A DNA stretch of 12,092 bases from Flavobacterium psychrophilum. Its GTDB lineage: Bacteria > Bacteroidota > Bacteroidia > Flavobacteriales > Flavobacteriaceae. The translations under genes were made by a program, and so were the position numbers. The DNA is taken from assembly GCA_945905915.1 (NCBI GenBank), contig CAMDQL010000052.1, positions 1-12,092 on the forward strand. The letters run 5' to 3'. The notes beneath the pieces were generated by a model. It searched no databases, was not told the origin of the DNA, and saw nothing but the letters and a program-made list of their open reading frames with translations. Positions 1 through 6,893 of this stretch are shown piece by piece (position 1 is the first letter of the stretch; each line of letters opens with the position of its first letter).

Positions 1-752
1 GTGTTTTCTTCAATGAAATTGATCGCTTCTTCTTTTTCAATGGTAACATTTAGTTTCACAAAACCTTCTGCTTCGGCACGCAACATTGCTAATAATCGGT
101 GGGAAGGTGCTTTTGAAATAGGTTCTTCCCAATCAAAATATTGCGAGAATTTTTGAGCGGCTTCATCGTCTTTTTTCGTCTTTACTACTTTTGTGGTAAT
201 TAGCGCTTTTCGTTGGAATAAACGGCGTAAATTTTTACGAATGAAAATAGTTTCATTAATCCATTCGGCAATAATGTCGCGAGCGCCTTGTAATGCTTCA
301 TCTTCGTTTTTAACGTTTGCATTCAAATAGTTTGATGCCAAAAACTCAAGATCATCATTTTTTTGACTCATGATAATTTTTGCTAAAGGCTCTAATCCAT
401 TTTCACGAGCTACATCGGCTTTGGTTTTTTTCTTCTTTTTATAAGGCAAATACAAATCTTCCAATTCTTGTAAATCAAAACTGTTTTCAATTTTAGATTT
501 CAATTCAGGTGAAAGCGCATTTTGCTCTTCAATAGATTTTAAGATGCTTTCTTTTCGCTTGACGATTTCGTCATATTGTTTATTCAATTTCGAAATTGAC
601 TCAATTTGCACCTCATCTAAATTTCCGGTTTGATCTTTACGGTAACGCGAAATAAAAGGAATCGTGCAATCTTCTGAAAGTAATTTTATAGTCGCTTCAA
701 TACTTTTAGGCGCAATATTGGTTTTGTTTTGTATGAATTGAATATGGTTCAT
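1..752 (-). CDS. tex: Tex-family S1 RNA-binding transcription accessory protein (N-terminal part)
   Basis: Translating the minus strand from the ATG at 752 gives 250 uninterrupted codons running off the left edge, starting MNHIQFIQNKTNIAPKSIEA. The motifs IPFISRYRKDQTGNLDE (about residues 31-47) and LEDLYLPYKKKKKTKADVARENGLEPLA are hallmarks of the Tex N-terminal helical domain. The family is about 700-780 residues, so the YqgF-like, HhH and C-terminal S1 domains lie outside the window. Tex proteins bind nucleic acid and associate with the transcription machinery; the exact role is unclear in most species. It lies 60 bases after the stop of the CDF transporter in the same direction. No convincing promoter was found in that gap (only a one-mismatch -7, TACATTTA), so read-through from the upstream genes is possible. 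Family assignment is secure; the start codon is the first in-frame ATG and plausible. Confidence 0.93.
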   Translation of the reverse strand, partial: MNHIQFIQNKTNIAPKSIEATIKLLSEDCTIPFISRYRKDQTGNLDEVQIESISKLNKQYDEIVKRKESILKSIEEQNALSPELKSKIENSFDLQELEDLYLPYKKKKKTKADVARENGLEPLAKIIMSQKNDDLEFLASNYLNANVKNEDEALQGARDIIAEWINETIFIRKNLRRLFQRKALITTKVVKTKKDDEAAQKFSQYFDWEEPISKAPSHRLLAMLRAEAEGFVKLNVTIEKEEAINFIEEN

Positions 753-812
753 TATGAAAAGAAAAAATATTGGGTGAATTTATAGGCTGAATTTATGTAA
801 ATGTACAACTGT

Positions 813-1721
813 TTAATCCTGAACGATAAAATCTTTTGGGTCTTCTTTTTTAAATTCGGGCTGAATAGTGGTGTGGTTGATGCCAAAATTTTCAAATAAT
901 ACCAATTCAATTCGGTTTAAAACCTCATCAAATTGAGTCAATGTAAAATCTTCCGGGCAATCTAAGTGCGCTTCTAAATGTATTTCTTCTTCATTTAAAT
1001 GCCATACATGAATGTGGTGCAACTTTCCGGCTCCAGACACTTTATGTACTGCTCTAACAATTTCTTTAATATCAATGTGTGCGGGTGTAAATAGCATTAG
1101 CATTTTTGTGGACTTAAGTAATAAATCTATTCCCACAACAATTAAATAAATAGCAATTAAAATCGTCATTACACTATCAACCCAAAACCATCCGAAAAAT
1201 TTCATTAATAACCCACCTACTAAAACCGCTATTGAAGCCATCATATCAGTAAGTAAATGTAAGTAGGCCGATTTCATATTCAAATTATGATTGGCATCTT
1301 TTTTTAATAAAATAACCGAAAAACCATTTACAGCTATTCCAAGTGCAGCCAACCAAATTACAAGATTTGATTTAATATCGTGAGGATGTATAAAACGTCC
1401 GGCAGCTCCATAAATTAAAATGAAAGCCACAATAATTAAAGTAGCGGCGTTTACAAAAGCCGCAATTAATTCAGCTCTTTTTAAACCAAAAGTTTGATCT
1501 ATAGAGGCTTTTCTTTTCGATAATTTATTAGCAATTAAGCTAAAAACCAAAGAAAGAACATCGGAAAAATTATGTAAAGCATCAGAAATTAATGCTAAAC
1601 TACCTGAAATAATTCCGCCCACAACTTGAGCTATTGTAATTAGTAAATTCAATAAAATAGAATACACTAAATTTTTAGCTTTTACTTCGTGTTTTTCGAT
1701 GTGAACGTGATTGTGGTTCAT
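813..1721 (-). CDS. Cation diffusion facilitator (CDF) zinc/divalent metal transporter, CzcD/ZitB-like
   Basis: This 302-residue protein has the CDF layout: a short His-rich N-terminus (MNHNHVHIEKHE), about six membrane helices (roughly residues 17-205), and a cytoplasmic C-terminal domain (about 210-290) with a KLHHIHVWHL motif. Metal-site residues are visible as H50xxxD54 in helix 2 and H155xxxD159 in helix 5. The HxxxD/HxxxD combination is that of zinc-type CDFs, which export Zn2+ (sometimes Cd2+ or Co2+) across the inner membrane in exchange for protons. The QTFGLKRAE segment after helix 2 is also family-typical. It begins 7 bases after the rpiB stop, so the two are very likely cotranscribed. 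Family and metal site are clear. Exact metal preference is inference, and no metal-responsive operator was recognised. Confidence 0.93.
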   Translation of the reverse strand: MNHNHVHIEKHEVKAKNLVYSILLNLLITIAQVVGGIISGSLALISDALHNFSDVLSLVFSLIANKLSKRKASIDQTFGLKRAELIAAFVNAATLIIVAFILIYGAAGRFIHPHDIKSNLVIWLAALGIAVNGFSVILLKKDANHNLNMKSAYLHLLTDMMASIAVLVGGLLMKFFGWFWVDSVMTILIAIYLIVVGIDLLLKSTKMLMLFTPAHIDIKEIVRAVHKVSGAGKLHHIHVWHLNEEEIHLEAHLDCPEDFTLTQFDEVLNRIELVLFENFGINHTTIQPEFKKEDPKDFIVQD

Positions 1722-1728
1722 TGAAAGA

Positions 1729-2160
1729 TTATTTACAAGCTATTTTATGCACACGATTTGCGTGTCTTCCACCTTCAAAAGAAGTGGTTAAAAAAGTATC
1801 TACCATTTCTATAGCTTGTTGAATAGAAGTGTATCGAGCCGGAATACTTATAATATTTGCATCATTATGCTGACGCGCTAAAGCGGCAATTTCTTTTGTC
1901 CAACACAAAGCAGCGCGAATATATTGATGTTTATTAACCGTCATAGCAATTCCGTTTCCAGAACCACAAATAACAATACCAAAATCAGCTTTTTTACTTT
2001 CTACATCATACGCTACTGGGTGACCAAAATCAGGATAATCTACACTTTCAAAAGTATCGGTTCCATGATTATACACTGTGTGTCCTTTTTCTTCTAAATA
2101 CTGAAGGATTGCTTTTTTGTAGTCGGGACCCGCGTGGTCGTTTCCAATAGAAATTTTCAT
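1729..2160 (-). CDS. rpiB: Ribose-5-phosphate isomerase B (RpiB/LacAB family)
   Basis: This 143-residue protein matches RpiB in length and motifs: GNDHAGPDYK at 6-15, the DYP segment at 41-43, ICGSGNGIAM with the catalytic cysteine at C65, RQHNDAN with H98, and a C-terminal FEGGRHANRV. RpiB interconverts ribose 5-phosphate and ribulose 5-phosphate in the cytosolic non-oxidative pentose phosphate pathway; relatives act on allose 6-phosphate or galactose 6-phosphate. In Bacteroidota the RpiB form is a common housekeeping isomerase, so the ribose role is favoured. It is the first gene of the leftward group, with a good -7/-33 pair just upstream. The ATG at 2160 is supported by the N-terminal MKISIGNDHAG, which aligns with the family start. 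Confidence 0.95.
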   Translation of the reverse strand: MKISIGNDHAGPDYKKAILQYLEEKGHTVYNHGTDTFESVDYPDFGHPVAYDVESKKADFGIVICGSGNGIAMTVNKHQYIRAALCWTKEIAALARQHNDANIISIPARYTSIQQAIEMVDTFLTTSFEGGRHANRVHKIACK

Positions 2161-2182
2161 AATAGTTTGTTGTTTGTTTTTA

Positions 2183-2217
2183 CAAAATTACTAAAGTTAC
2201 TAGTAGATAGTACAAAA
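2183..2217 (-). promoter_or_regulatory. Candidate promoter of the rpiB-CDF(-tex) unit
   Basis: On the minus strand TAATTTTG (2190 to 2183) is an exact match to the Bacteroidota -7 consensus TAnnTTTG. TTTTG (2217 to 2213) lies 22 bases upstream as a -33 element. The -7 element ends 22 bases before the rpiB ATG, leaving a short leader. The assignment rests on sequence match only. Confidence 0.5.
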
Positions 2218-2489
2218 GCTTTTTATTTTTTAAATCTTTTCTAACTAATTGTTTCATTATTAAAAAATTATATTAAAAAATTAAGCAAATAATAAGGATT
2301 GTTAATTACATTTTATAATTCGTTGATAATCAGTTAATCTTAATTTAACATAAACTGTTAACAACTTTGAATAGAAAATAAGAAGTTTTTTTAGGTTGTA
2401 TTAAAAAAATTTGTAATCCAAAAGCATAATTAAAAATGCAAGAATAGTTTTTGTTTTTTATTGGTAAATTATCAATAAAAATTTGAGGG

Positions 2490-2498
2490 TTATCAACA
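2490..2498 (+). promoter_or_regulatory. DnaA-box-like 9-mer TTATCAACA
   Basis: This is an exact TTATCAACA on the plus strand, one base different from TTATCCACA. It faces the identical 9-mer at 2554-2562 on the other strand, with 55 bases between them. Confidence 0.45.
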
Positions 2499-2553
2499 TA
2501 ATTTACAACTAAAAGTTATTTACAAAACAACTATAAAAAACAATATAAACAGC

Positions 2554-2562
2554 TGTTGATAA
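2554..2562 (-). promoter_or_regulatory. DnaA-box-like 9-mer TTATCAACA (reverse orientation)
   Basis: The plus strand reads TGTTGATAA, the exact reverse complement of the box at 2490-2498. It is followed directly by an A/T-only stretch (2563-2580), a typical position for an origin unwinding region. Confidence 0.45.
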
Positions 2563-2806
2563 ATTATTTTATTAATTAGTGTTTTCCTTAAATTTCAAGT
2601 AGTTATAAAATTAATAAAGTGTTAATTAAATTGTATAAATAAAAATAACTTTAAAAACACCTGATATTAAAAAAACTTATACTACCTATTAACACACTAT
2701 AATCATCATCATAAATTTAAATTTAATTAAAAATAATTTTGTTTTTTTTAATAAATGTTGAAAACTTCTACTTTTTCAAATTTGTTATTTTTTGGTTAAT
2801 TATGAA

Positions 2807-2837
2807 TTGAGTATTCTAATTTCTAAATTCTTCTTTG
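2807..2837 (+). promoter_or_regulatory. Weak candidate promoter of rnr
   Basis: A TTG at 2807-2809 lies 20 bases before CTTCTTTG (2830-2837), which keeps the TTTG half of the Bacteroidota -7 element but not its TA. The rnr start is 30 bases further on. Position and spacing fit, but the match is poor. Confidence 0.3.
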
Positions 2838-2867
2838 TAACTTTAAACAATATTTAGAAAAGATACA

Positions 2868-5045
2868 ATGAGTAAGAAACCAAAAAAATTAGGAAATAAA
2901 CAAAAAGATTTTACCGCACAACTATTTAAAATACTTTCAAAAGAACCTTTAAAATCCTTTAATTATAAGCAAATAGCTGCTATTTTAGAATTATCAGATA
3001 CTAAAAGTAGAAACGAAATAATTAGAGATCTAAAAATACTTAAAGCACAAGATAAAATTCATGAAACCGAGATAGGAAAATACCAAATAATTTCTAAATC
3101 AGAATATTATGAAGGTGTTATTGATATGACTTCTCGTAAAAATGGCTATTTTGTTTGTGAGGAATTAGAAGAAGATGTTTTTGTTCCGTTCATTAACTTA
3201 AATCATGCTTTAGATGGAGATAAAGTTAAGGCTTATATTTATAACAGAAGAAGTTCACGTAAACCAGAAGCAGAAGTTTTAGAAATTTTAGAACGTAAAA
3301 AAACAGAATTTGTAGGAGTTATTGATATTCAGAAAAATTTTGGATTTGTTACAACTACAAATACTAAAATGTATACTGATATTTTTATTCCTAAAAATAA
3401 AATCAACGAAGCAGAACATGGTGATGTTGTTTTAGTGACTTTAGAAGATTGGCCTAAGAAAGCTGATTCTCCATTTGGTTCGGTAATTAAAGTGTTAGGA
3501 AAACCTGGCGAACATAATACCGAAATTCACGCCATTTTAGCTGAATATAGTTTACCTTATGATTTTCCAATTGAAGTAGAAGCGTATGCAAATAAAATAG
3601 ATACTTCGATAACTGAAGAAGAAATTAAAAAACGTCGTGATATGCGCGATGTTTTAACTTTAACGATTGATCCAAAAGATGCAAAAGATTTTGATGATGC
3701 GTTATCGTTTCAAGTATTAGAAAACGGAAATTATGAAATAGGAGTTCATATTGCAGATGTTTCGCATTATTTACAAGAAGGAACTATTTTAGATGATGAA
3801 GCGTATAATAGAGCCACTTCAGTGTATTTAGTGGATAGAGTGGTTCCAATGTTACCCGAAGTTTTATCTAATTTTGCTTGTTCATTGCGTCCACATGAAG
3901 AAAAATATACATTTTCAGCTGTTTTTCAATTGAATGATAAAGCTGAAGTTGTTGATTCGTGGTTTGGAAGAACGGTAATTTATTCAGATCAACGTTTTGC
4001 GTATGAAGAAGCACAAAGTATTATTGAGAGTAAATCAGACTTAATTCCAGCCGAAATTTCATTAACTGGAAAAGAATATAATGTTCCTAAACCAATAGTT
4101 GATGCTACTCTTAAAATGGATGAGTTAGCTAAAATTCTTCGAAGAAAAAGAATGAATGCCGGTGCAATTTCATTTGATAAAGTAGAAGTAAAATTTCATT
4201 TAAATGAAGCAGCAGAACCTATTGGAGTTTACTTCAAACAAAGTAAAGATTCAAATCATTTGATTGAAGAATTTATGTTGTTAGCGAATAGAAAAGTAGC
4301 GGAATTTATTGGAAAACAAAAGAAAACATTCATTTATAGAATTCATGATGAACCTAATGAAGATAAATTAATCAATCTTCAAACTGTGATTGCTAAGTTT
4401 GGATATTCTATAAATTTCAGATCAAAAAAAGACATTTCAAGTTCGTTAAATAACTTACTTTCTGAAGTACAAGGTAAAAAAGAACAAAATTTAGTAGATA
4501 CACTTACTATTAGAAGTATGAGTAAGGCTGCTTATTCTACCGAAAATATTGGTCATTACGGATTAGCTTTTGATTATTACAGTCATTTTACATCTCCAAT
4601 TCGTCGTTATCCAGATGTGATGGCACACCGTTTGCTACAATTTTATTTAGATGGAGGAAAAAGTGTTAATGAAGAAGAATATGAAGAAAAATGTATGCAT
4701 TCTTCTGATAGAGAAAATTTAGCTGCAAAAGCCGAAAGAGATTCTGTGAAATACATGCAAGTAAAATACATGCAAGATCACAAAGATGAAGAGTTTTTAG
4801 GTGTTATTTCTGGTGTAACCGAATGGGGAATTTATGTAGAAATCATCGAAAATAAATGCGAAGGGATGTGTAGAATTCGTGAAATTAGAGATGATTATTA
4901 CACTTTTGATGATAAACAATATGCGTTAGTAGGTGAAGTTTCTAAAAATATATTACAATTAGGAGACGAAATTTACGTTAAAGTAAAAAACGCCGATTTA
5001 GTGAAAAAACAATTGGATTTTCATTATTTAAGAAAGAGAGAGTAA
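2868..5045 (+). CDS. rnr: Ribonuclease R (3'-5' exoribonuclease, RNB family)
   Basis: This 725-residue protein has the full RNase R order: an N-terminal winged-helix segment (about 13-75), two OB/cold-shock domains (about 80-145 and 148-215), the RNB catalytic domain (about 255-590) and a C-terminal S1 domain (about 640-722). The catalytic aspartate cluster is visible in TIDPKDAKDFDDA, with D268, D274, D276 and D277 matching the Mg2+-binding set of E. coli RNase R. The conserved HYGLAF and HFTSPIRRYPDVMAHRLL segments follow near 560-590. RNase R degrades structured RNA processively and contributes to rRNA and mRNA quality control in the cytosol. It is the first gene rightward of the AT-rich gap. 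The next gene starts 19 bases after its stop, suggesting cotranscription. No defect is visible. Confidence 0.97.
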   Translation: MSKKPKKLGNKQKDFTAQLFKILSKEPLKSFNYKQIAAILELSDTKSRNEIIRDLKILKAQDKIHETEIGKYQIISKSEYYEGVIDMTSRKNGYFVCEELEEDVFVPFINLNHALDGDKVKAYIYNRRSSRKPEAEVLEILERKKTEFVGVIDIQKNFGFVTTTNTKMYTDIFIPKNKINEAEHGDVVLVTLEDWPKKADSPFGSVIKVLGKPGEHNTEIHAILAEYSLPYDFPIEVEAYANKIDTSITEEEIKKRRDMRDVLTLTIDPKDAKDFDDALSFQVLENGNYEIGVHIADVSHYLQEGTILDDEAYNRATSVYLVDRVVPMLPEVLSNFACSLRPHEEKYTFSAVFQLNDKAEVVDSWFGRTVIYSDQRFAYEEAQSIIESKSDLIPAEISLTGKEYNVPKPIVDATLKMDELAKILRRKRMNAGAISFDKVEVKFHLNEAAEPIGVYFKQSKDSNHLIEEFMLLANRKVAEFIGKQKKTFIYRIHDEPNEDKLINLQTVIAKFGYSINFRSKKDISSSLNNLLSEVQGKKEQNLVDTLTIRSMSKAAYSTENIGHYGLAFDYYSHFTSPIRRYPDVMAHRLLQFYLDGGKSVNEEEYEEKCMHSSDRENLAAKAERDSVKYMQVKYMQDHKDEEFLGVISGVTEWGIYVEIIENKCEGMCRIREIRDDYYTFDDKQYALVGEVSKNILQLGDEIYVKVKNADLVKKQLDFHYLRKRE

Positions 5046-5064
5046 TCTTATAAAAATTAAAGAA

Positions 5065-5733
5065 ATGAAAAATATAATTTTTAGTTTATTTTTAATCAGT
5101 TCAATAACTTTCGCTCAAACAGAGAGATTTATTGGTGATTTTACCAAAGTTACCACTTTTGATAAGATAGATGTTACTTTAATTCCATCTACCGAAAATA
5201 AAGTAAAACTTATAGGTAAAAACTACAACGAAGTAGAATTAGTAAATAAAAATGGCGAATTAAAGATCAGAATGCCTTTAACAAAAATGTTAAGTGGAGA
5301 AACAATATCTGCAACTGTTTATTATATAAAACTAGAAGCTGTTGAAGCTAATGAAGGAAGTAGAATTAGTGCTAAAGATGCAATTACTGCGGTTAATTTT
5401 GATATCATTTGCAAGGAAGGTTCTGAAATTAAACTTATCAATTTACAAGCAGACAGATTACAAGTTCGTGTTTCACAAGGTAGTATTGTAACGGTTTTAG
5501 GTGATGTAAAAAATCAAGATATTTTATCCAATTCGGGAGGAAAATACGATGGTCAAGATTGTAAAACAGAACAAACTATAGTAACTGTAAACGCTGGCGG
5601 AATAGCTCATGTTTATGCAACTAATTTGGTAGAGGCAAAAACAAGAGCGGGTGGTGAGATTATTATTTATGGAAAACCAAAACAAATCAACGAAAAGAAA
5701 ATCGCTGGAGGAACTATCGAACAAGCAAAATAA
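5065..5733 (+). CDS. Secreted head-GIN domain (DUF2807) protein
   Basis: This 222-residue protein starts with a signal peptide (charged MKN, hydrophobic IIFSLFLISSITFA, likely cleavage after about residue 18 in FAQ-TE). The rest is short beta strands rich in small residues. The pattern FDKIDVTLIPSTENKVKLIG followed by LKIRM, then VEANEGSRISA, VSQGSIVTV and VNAGGIAHVYA, is typical of the Bacteroidota putative auto-transporter adhesin head-GIN family, which folds as a beta-helix-like structure. It probably acts in the periplasm or at the outer membrane; no C-terminal sorting domain or lipobox is seen. It lies 19 bases after rnr and may be transcribed with it. The specific role of these proteins is not known, and the adhesin name should not be taken as function. 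Confidence 0.8.
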   Translation: MKNIIFSLFLISSITFAQTERFIGDFTKVTTFDKIDVTLIPSTENKVKLIGKNYNEVELVNKNGELKIRMPLTKMLSGETISATVYYIKLEAVEANEGSRISAKDAITAVNFDIICKEGSEIKLINLQADRLQVRVSQGSIVTVLGDVKNQDILSNSGGKYDGQDCKTEQTIVTVNAGGIAHVYATNLVEAKTRAGGEIIIYGKPKQINEKKIAGGTIEQAK

Positions 5734-5826
5734 TAGTAATATGTTTTCCGTTTTTAGTTGGTAGAATTTTTTGTAAATTCGTACTTTATTAAAAACACAG
5801 AATACTAATAACTGAATACTGATCAC

Positions 5827-6504
5827 TTGATTATACAAGACATTTTAGCTGCTATTCCTTGGGGTTTTTTACTCGCTATTTCCATTGGTCCTGGTTTTTT
5901 TGTTTTACTTGAAACCAGTATTACCAAGGGATTTAAAGCCGCTTTTACGTTAGATTGTGGTATTATTTTTAGCGATATTATTTTTATTTTTATTGCTTAT
6001 TTTGCTTCCAATCAAATTTTAGCACAGTTTAAAGACAATCCAAATTTATATATAGTTGGCGGATTAATTATGTCGGTTTATGGTTTAATTTCATATGTCC
6101 AAATAAGGAAAAAATTTGTAATTGACGAGGAAAGAGATATCGATGACATTCCTAAAAACAACTATTTAGGGTTGTTTTTTAAAGGCTTTTTCTTAAATAT
6201 AATTAATGTGGGAATATTAGGTTTTTGGATGATGGTGATTATAACTCAAGGACCAAGATTACAAATGATTCCTTTTCGGGTTCTTACTTTTTTTTCTGCT
6301 ACGTTGTTTTTTTACTTAGTTATAGATGTAGCAAAAATTATCTTAGCAAAGCAATTGAAACACCGACTAACACCCGTAAATATTTATAAAATTAAAAGAG
6401 TAATTAGTTTTATATTGATCATTTTTGGCGTGTTCTTTTTGCTGCAAGGAGTTTTTCCTGGTTTTAAAGAGAAAGTGGTTCATGAAATAGAAGAAAAAAG
6501 ATAA
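5827..6504 (+). CDS. LysE-family translocator / membrane exporter
   Basis: This 225-residue integral membrane protein has about six hydrophobic segments. The N-terminal PWGFLLAISIGPGFFVLLETSI carries the glycine/proline-rich motif of the LysE/RhtB superfamily, with GFKAAFTLDCGIIFSDIIFI after it. A charged cytoplasmic loop (about 97-115, KKFVIDEERDIDDIPKN) precedes the second half. Family members export amino acids or other small molecules; the substrate here cannot be told. The start is TTG. An in-frame stop lies at 5809-5811 and no ATG lies between it and the motif-bearing N-terminus. Only a poor promoter candidate (TTG 5758-5760, TACTTTAT 5782-5789) was seen in the 93-base upstream gap. It converges on the tRNA-Cys region. 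Confidence 0.85.
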   Translation: MIIQDILAAIPWGFLLAISIGPGFFVLLETSITKGFKAAFTLDCGIIFSDIIFIFIAYFASNQILAQFKDNPNLYIVGGLIMSVYGLISYVQIRKKFVIDEERDIDDIPKNNYLGLFFKGFFLNIINVGILGFWMMVIITQGPRLQMIPFRVLTFFSATLFFYLVIDVAKIILAKQLKHRLTPVNIYKIKRVISFILIIFGVFFLLQGVFPGFKEKVVHEIEEKR

Positions 6505-6594
6505 TTAATTTTTAAAAAAACTACTATTTCTAGTAACTCTTTTAAGGCATCTTCAGGGTTATCTTTAATTATTTTTTTCTAAAAATTATCCCAT

Positions 6595-6624
6595 AAAAAA
6601 ACCTCCTAATTTCTTAGAAGGTTT
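6595..6624 (-). terminator. Second copy of the tRNA-Cys terminator hairpin
   Basis: Its sequence is identical to the hairpin at 6684-6713: an 11-bp stem with one G-U pair, a GAAA loop and a run of seven T on the minus strand. It arose as part of the tandem duplication and may act as a backup terminator between tRNA-Cys and the convergent LysE-family gene. Confidence 0.65.
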
Positions 6625-6683
6625 AAATTCATCGTCCGGATTCGAAATATCGTTTAATTAATTTTTTCTAAAAATTATCTCAT

Positions 6684-6713
6684 AAAAAAACCTCCTAATT
6701 TCTTAGAAGGTTT
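6684..6713 (-). terminator. Rho-independent terminator of tRNA-Cys
   Basis: On the minus strand AAACCTTCTAA, loop GAAA, TTAGGAGGTTT forms an 11-bp stem with one G-U pair followed by seven T in all. It starts 4 bases beyond the tRNA 3' end. Confidence 0.8.
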
Positions 6714-6716
6714 CAG

Positions 6717-6787
6717 AGGCATCGTCCGGATTCGAACCGGAGTAGACGGTTTTGCAGACCGGTGCCTAGCCGCTCGGCCACGACGCC
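6717..6787 (-). tRNA. tRNA-Cys (anticodon GCA)
   Basis: The minus strand folds as a 71-nt tRNA. The acceptor arms GGCGTCG and CGATGCC pair fully (one G-U), the D-arm is GCC/GGC, the anticodon loop is CTGCAAA with anticodon GCA, and the T-arm is TCCGG-TTCGAAT-CCGGA. The discriminator base is U73, as expected for tRNA-Cys. CCA is not encoded and must be added after transcription. The outermost anticodon-stem pair (27-43) is C-U and unpaired, while the other four pairs are intact. A hairpin terminator follows 4 bases downstream. Confidence 0.96.
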
Positions 6788-6804
6788 GTTACTTAAACGG
6801 ATTG

Positions 6805-6812
6805 CAAATGTA
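6805..6812 (-). promoter_or_regulatory. Candidate -7 element of tRNA-Cys
   Basis: The minus strand reads TACATTTG, an exact TAnnTTTG match ending 17 bases before the tRNA 5' end, which suits a short leader. No clear TTG -33 element is present; its expected position is occupied by the 15-bp tandem repeat. Confidence 0.42.
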
Positions 6813-6818
6813 TATAAA

Positions 6819-6848
6819 AAAGTTTATAGTTTAAAAGTTTATAGTTTA
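6819..6848. repeat. Two tandem copies of a 15-bp unit
   Basis: The unit AAAGTTTATAGTTTA occurs twice, perfectly and back to back (6819-6833 and 6834-6848), between folB and tRNA-Cys. It lies just upstream of the tRNA -7 element. Confidence 0.85.
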
Positions 6849-6893
6849 AAAAATTTTAATATCACTCTAACCCACATGGTTATAACTCGTTAC

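Larger units (their letters stand above)
2161..2867. other. Gene-free AT-rich gap; candidate chromosomal replication origin (oriC)
   Basis: No credible coding frame exists in these 707 bases, which are about 17% G+C by eye, well below the flanking genes. The gap contains two exact copies of TTATCAACA in opposite orientation (2490-2498 plus, 2554-2562 minus). One-mismatch relatives are at 2321-2329 (minus), 2469-2477 (plus) and 2756-2764 (minus). TTATCAACA is one base from the classical DnaA box TTATCCACA. Long A/T-only runs follow (about 2563-2580 and 2606-2660), as expected for an unwinding element. Transcription diverges from the gap on both sides, with three genes leftward and three rightward. 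A rough estimate at this composition gives about 0.02 exact 9-mers expected by chance on both strands. dnaA is not in the window. A long promoter region is the main alternative. Confidence 0.42.
6564..6736 (-). repeat. Tandem duplication of tRNA-Cys 3' end plus terminator
   Basis: Two direct copies lie at 6564-6646 and 6653-6736, separated by 6 bases. Thirty-three consecutive bases are identical (6592-6624 and 6681-6713, the terminator). Another 17 are identical at 6630-6646 and 6720-6736, which in the right-hand copy are the T-arm and part of the acceptor stem of tRNA-Cys. The upstream AT-rich parts differ by two substitutions. The strip joining terminator to tRNA has diverged, with a one-base length difference. 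The left copy is therefore a relic of the tRNA 3' end with no gene body. Confidence 0.9.

Noticed and set aside
753..812. Promoter or metal-responsive operator between the CDF gene and tex
   Set aside because: Only a one-mismatch -7 without a -33 is present, and no dyad typical of a metal regulator site was seen.
2356..2364. TGTTAACAA as a further DnaA box
   Set aside because: It has two mismatches to TTATCAACA in either orientation; at this base composition such matches are expected by chance.
5524..5838. Minus-strand open frame of 104 codons overlapping the GIN-domain gene
   Set aside because: It is antisense to a well-supported secreted protein, Ser/Phe/Leu-rich in a way expected of a shadow frame, and resembles nothing.
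6505..6563. A separate terminator for the LysE-family gene
   Set aside because: Only a 4-bp stem (ACTA/TAGT) with no following T-run could be found; termination is more likely at the hairpins further on.
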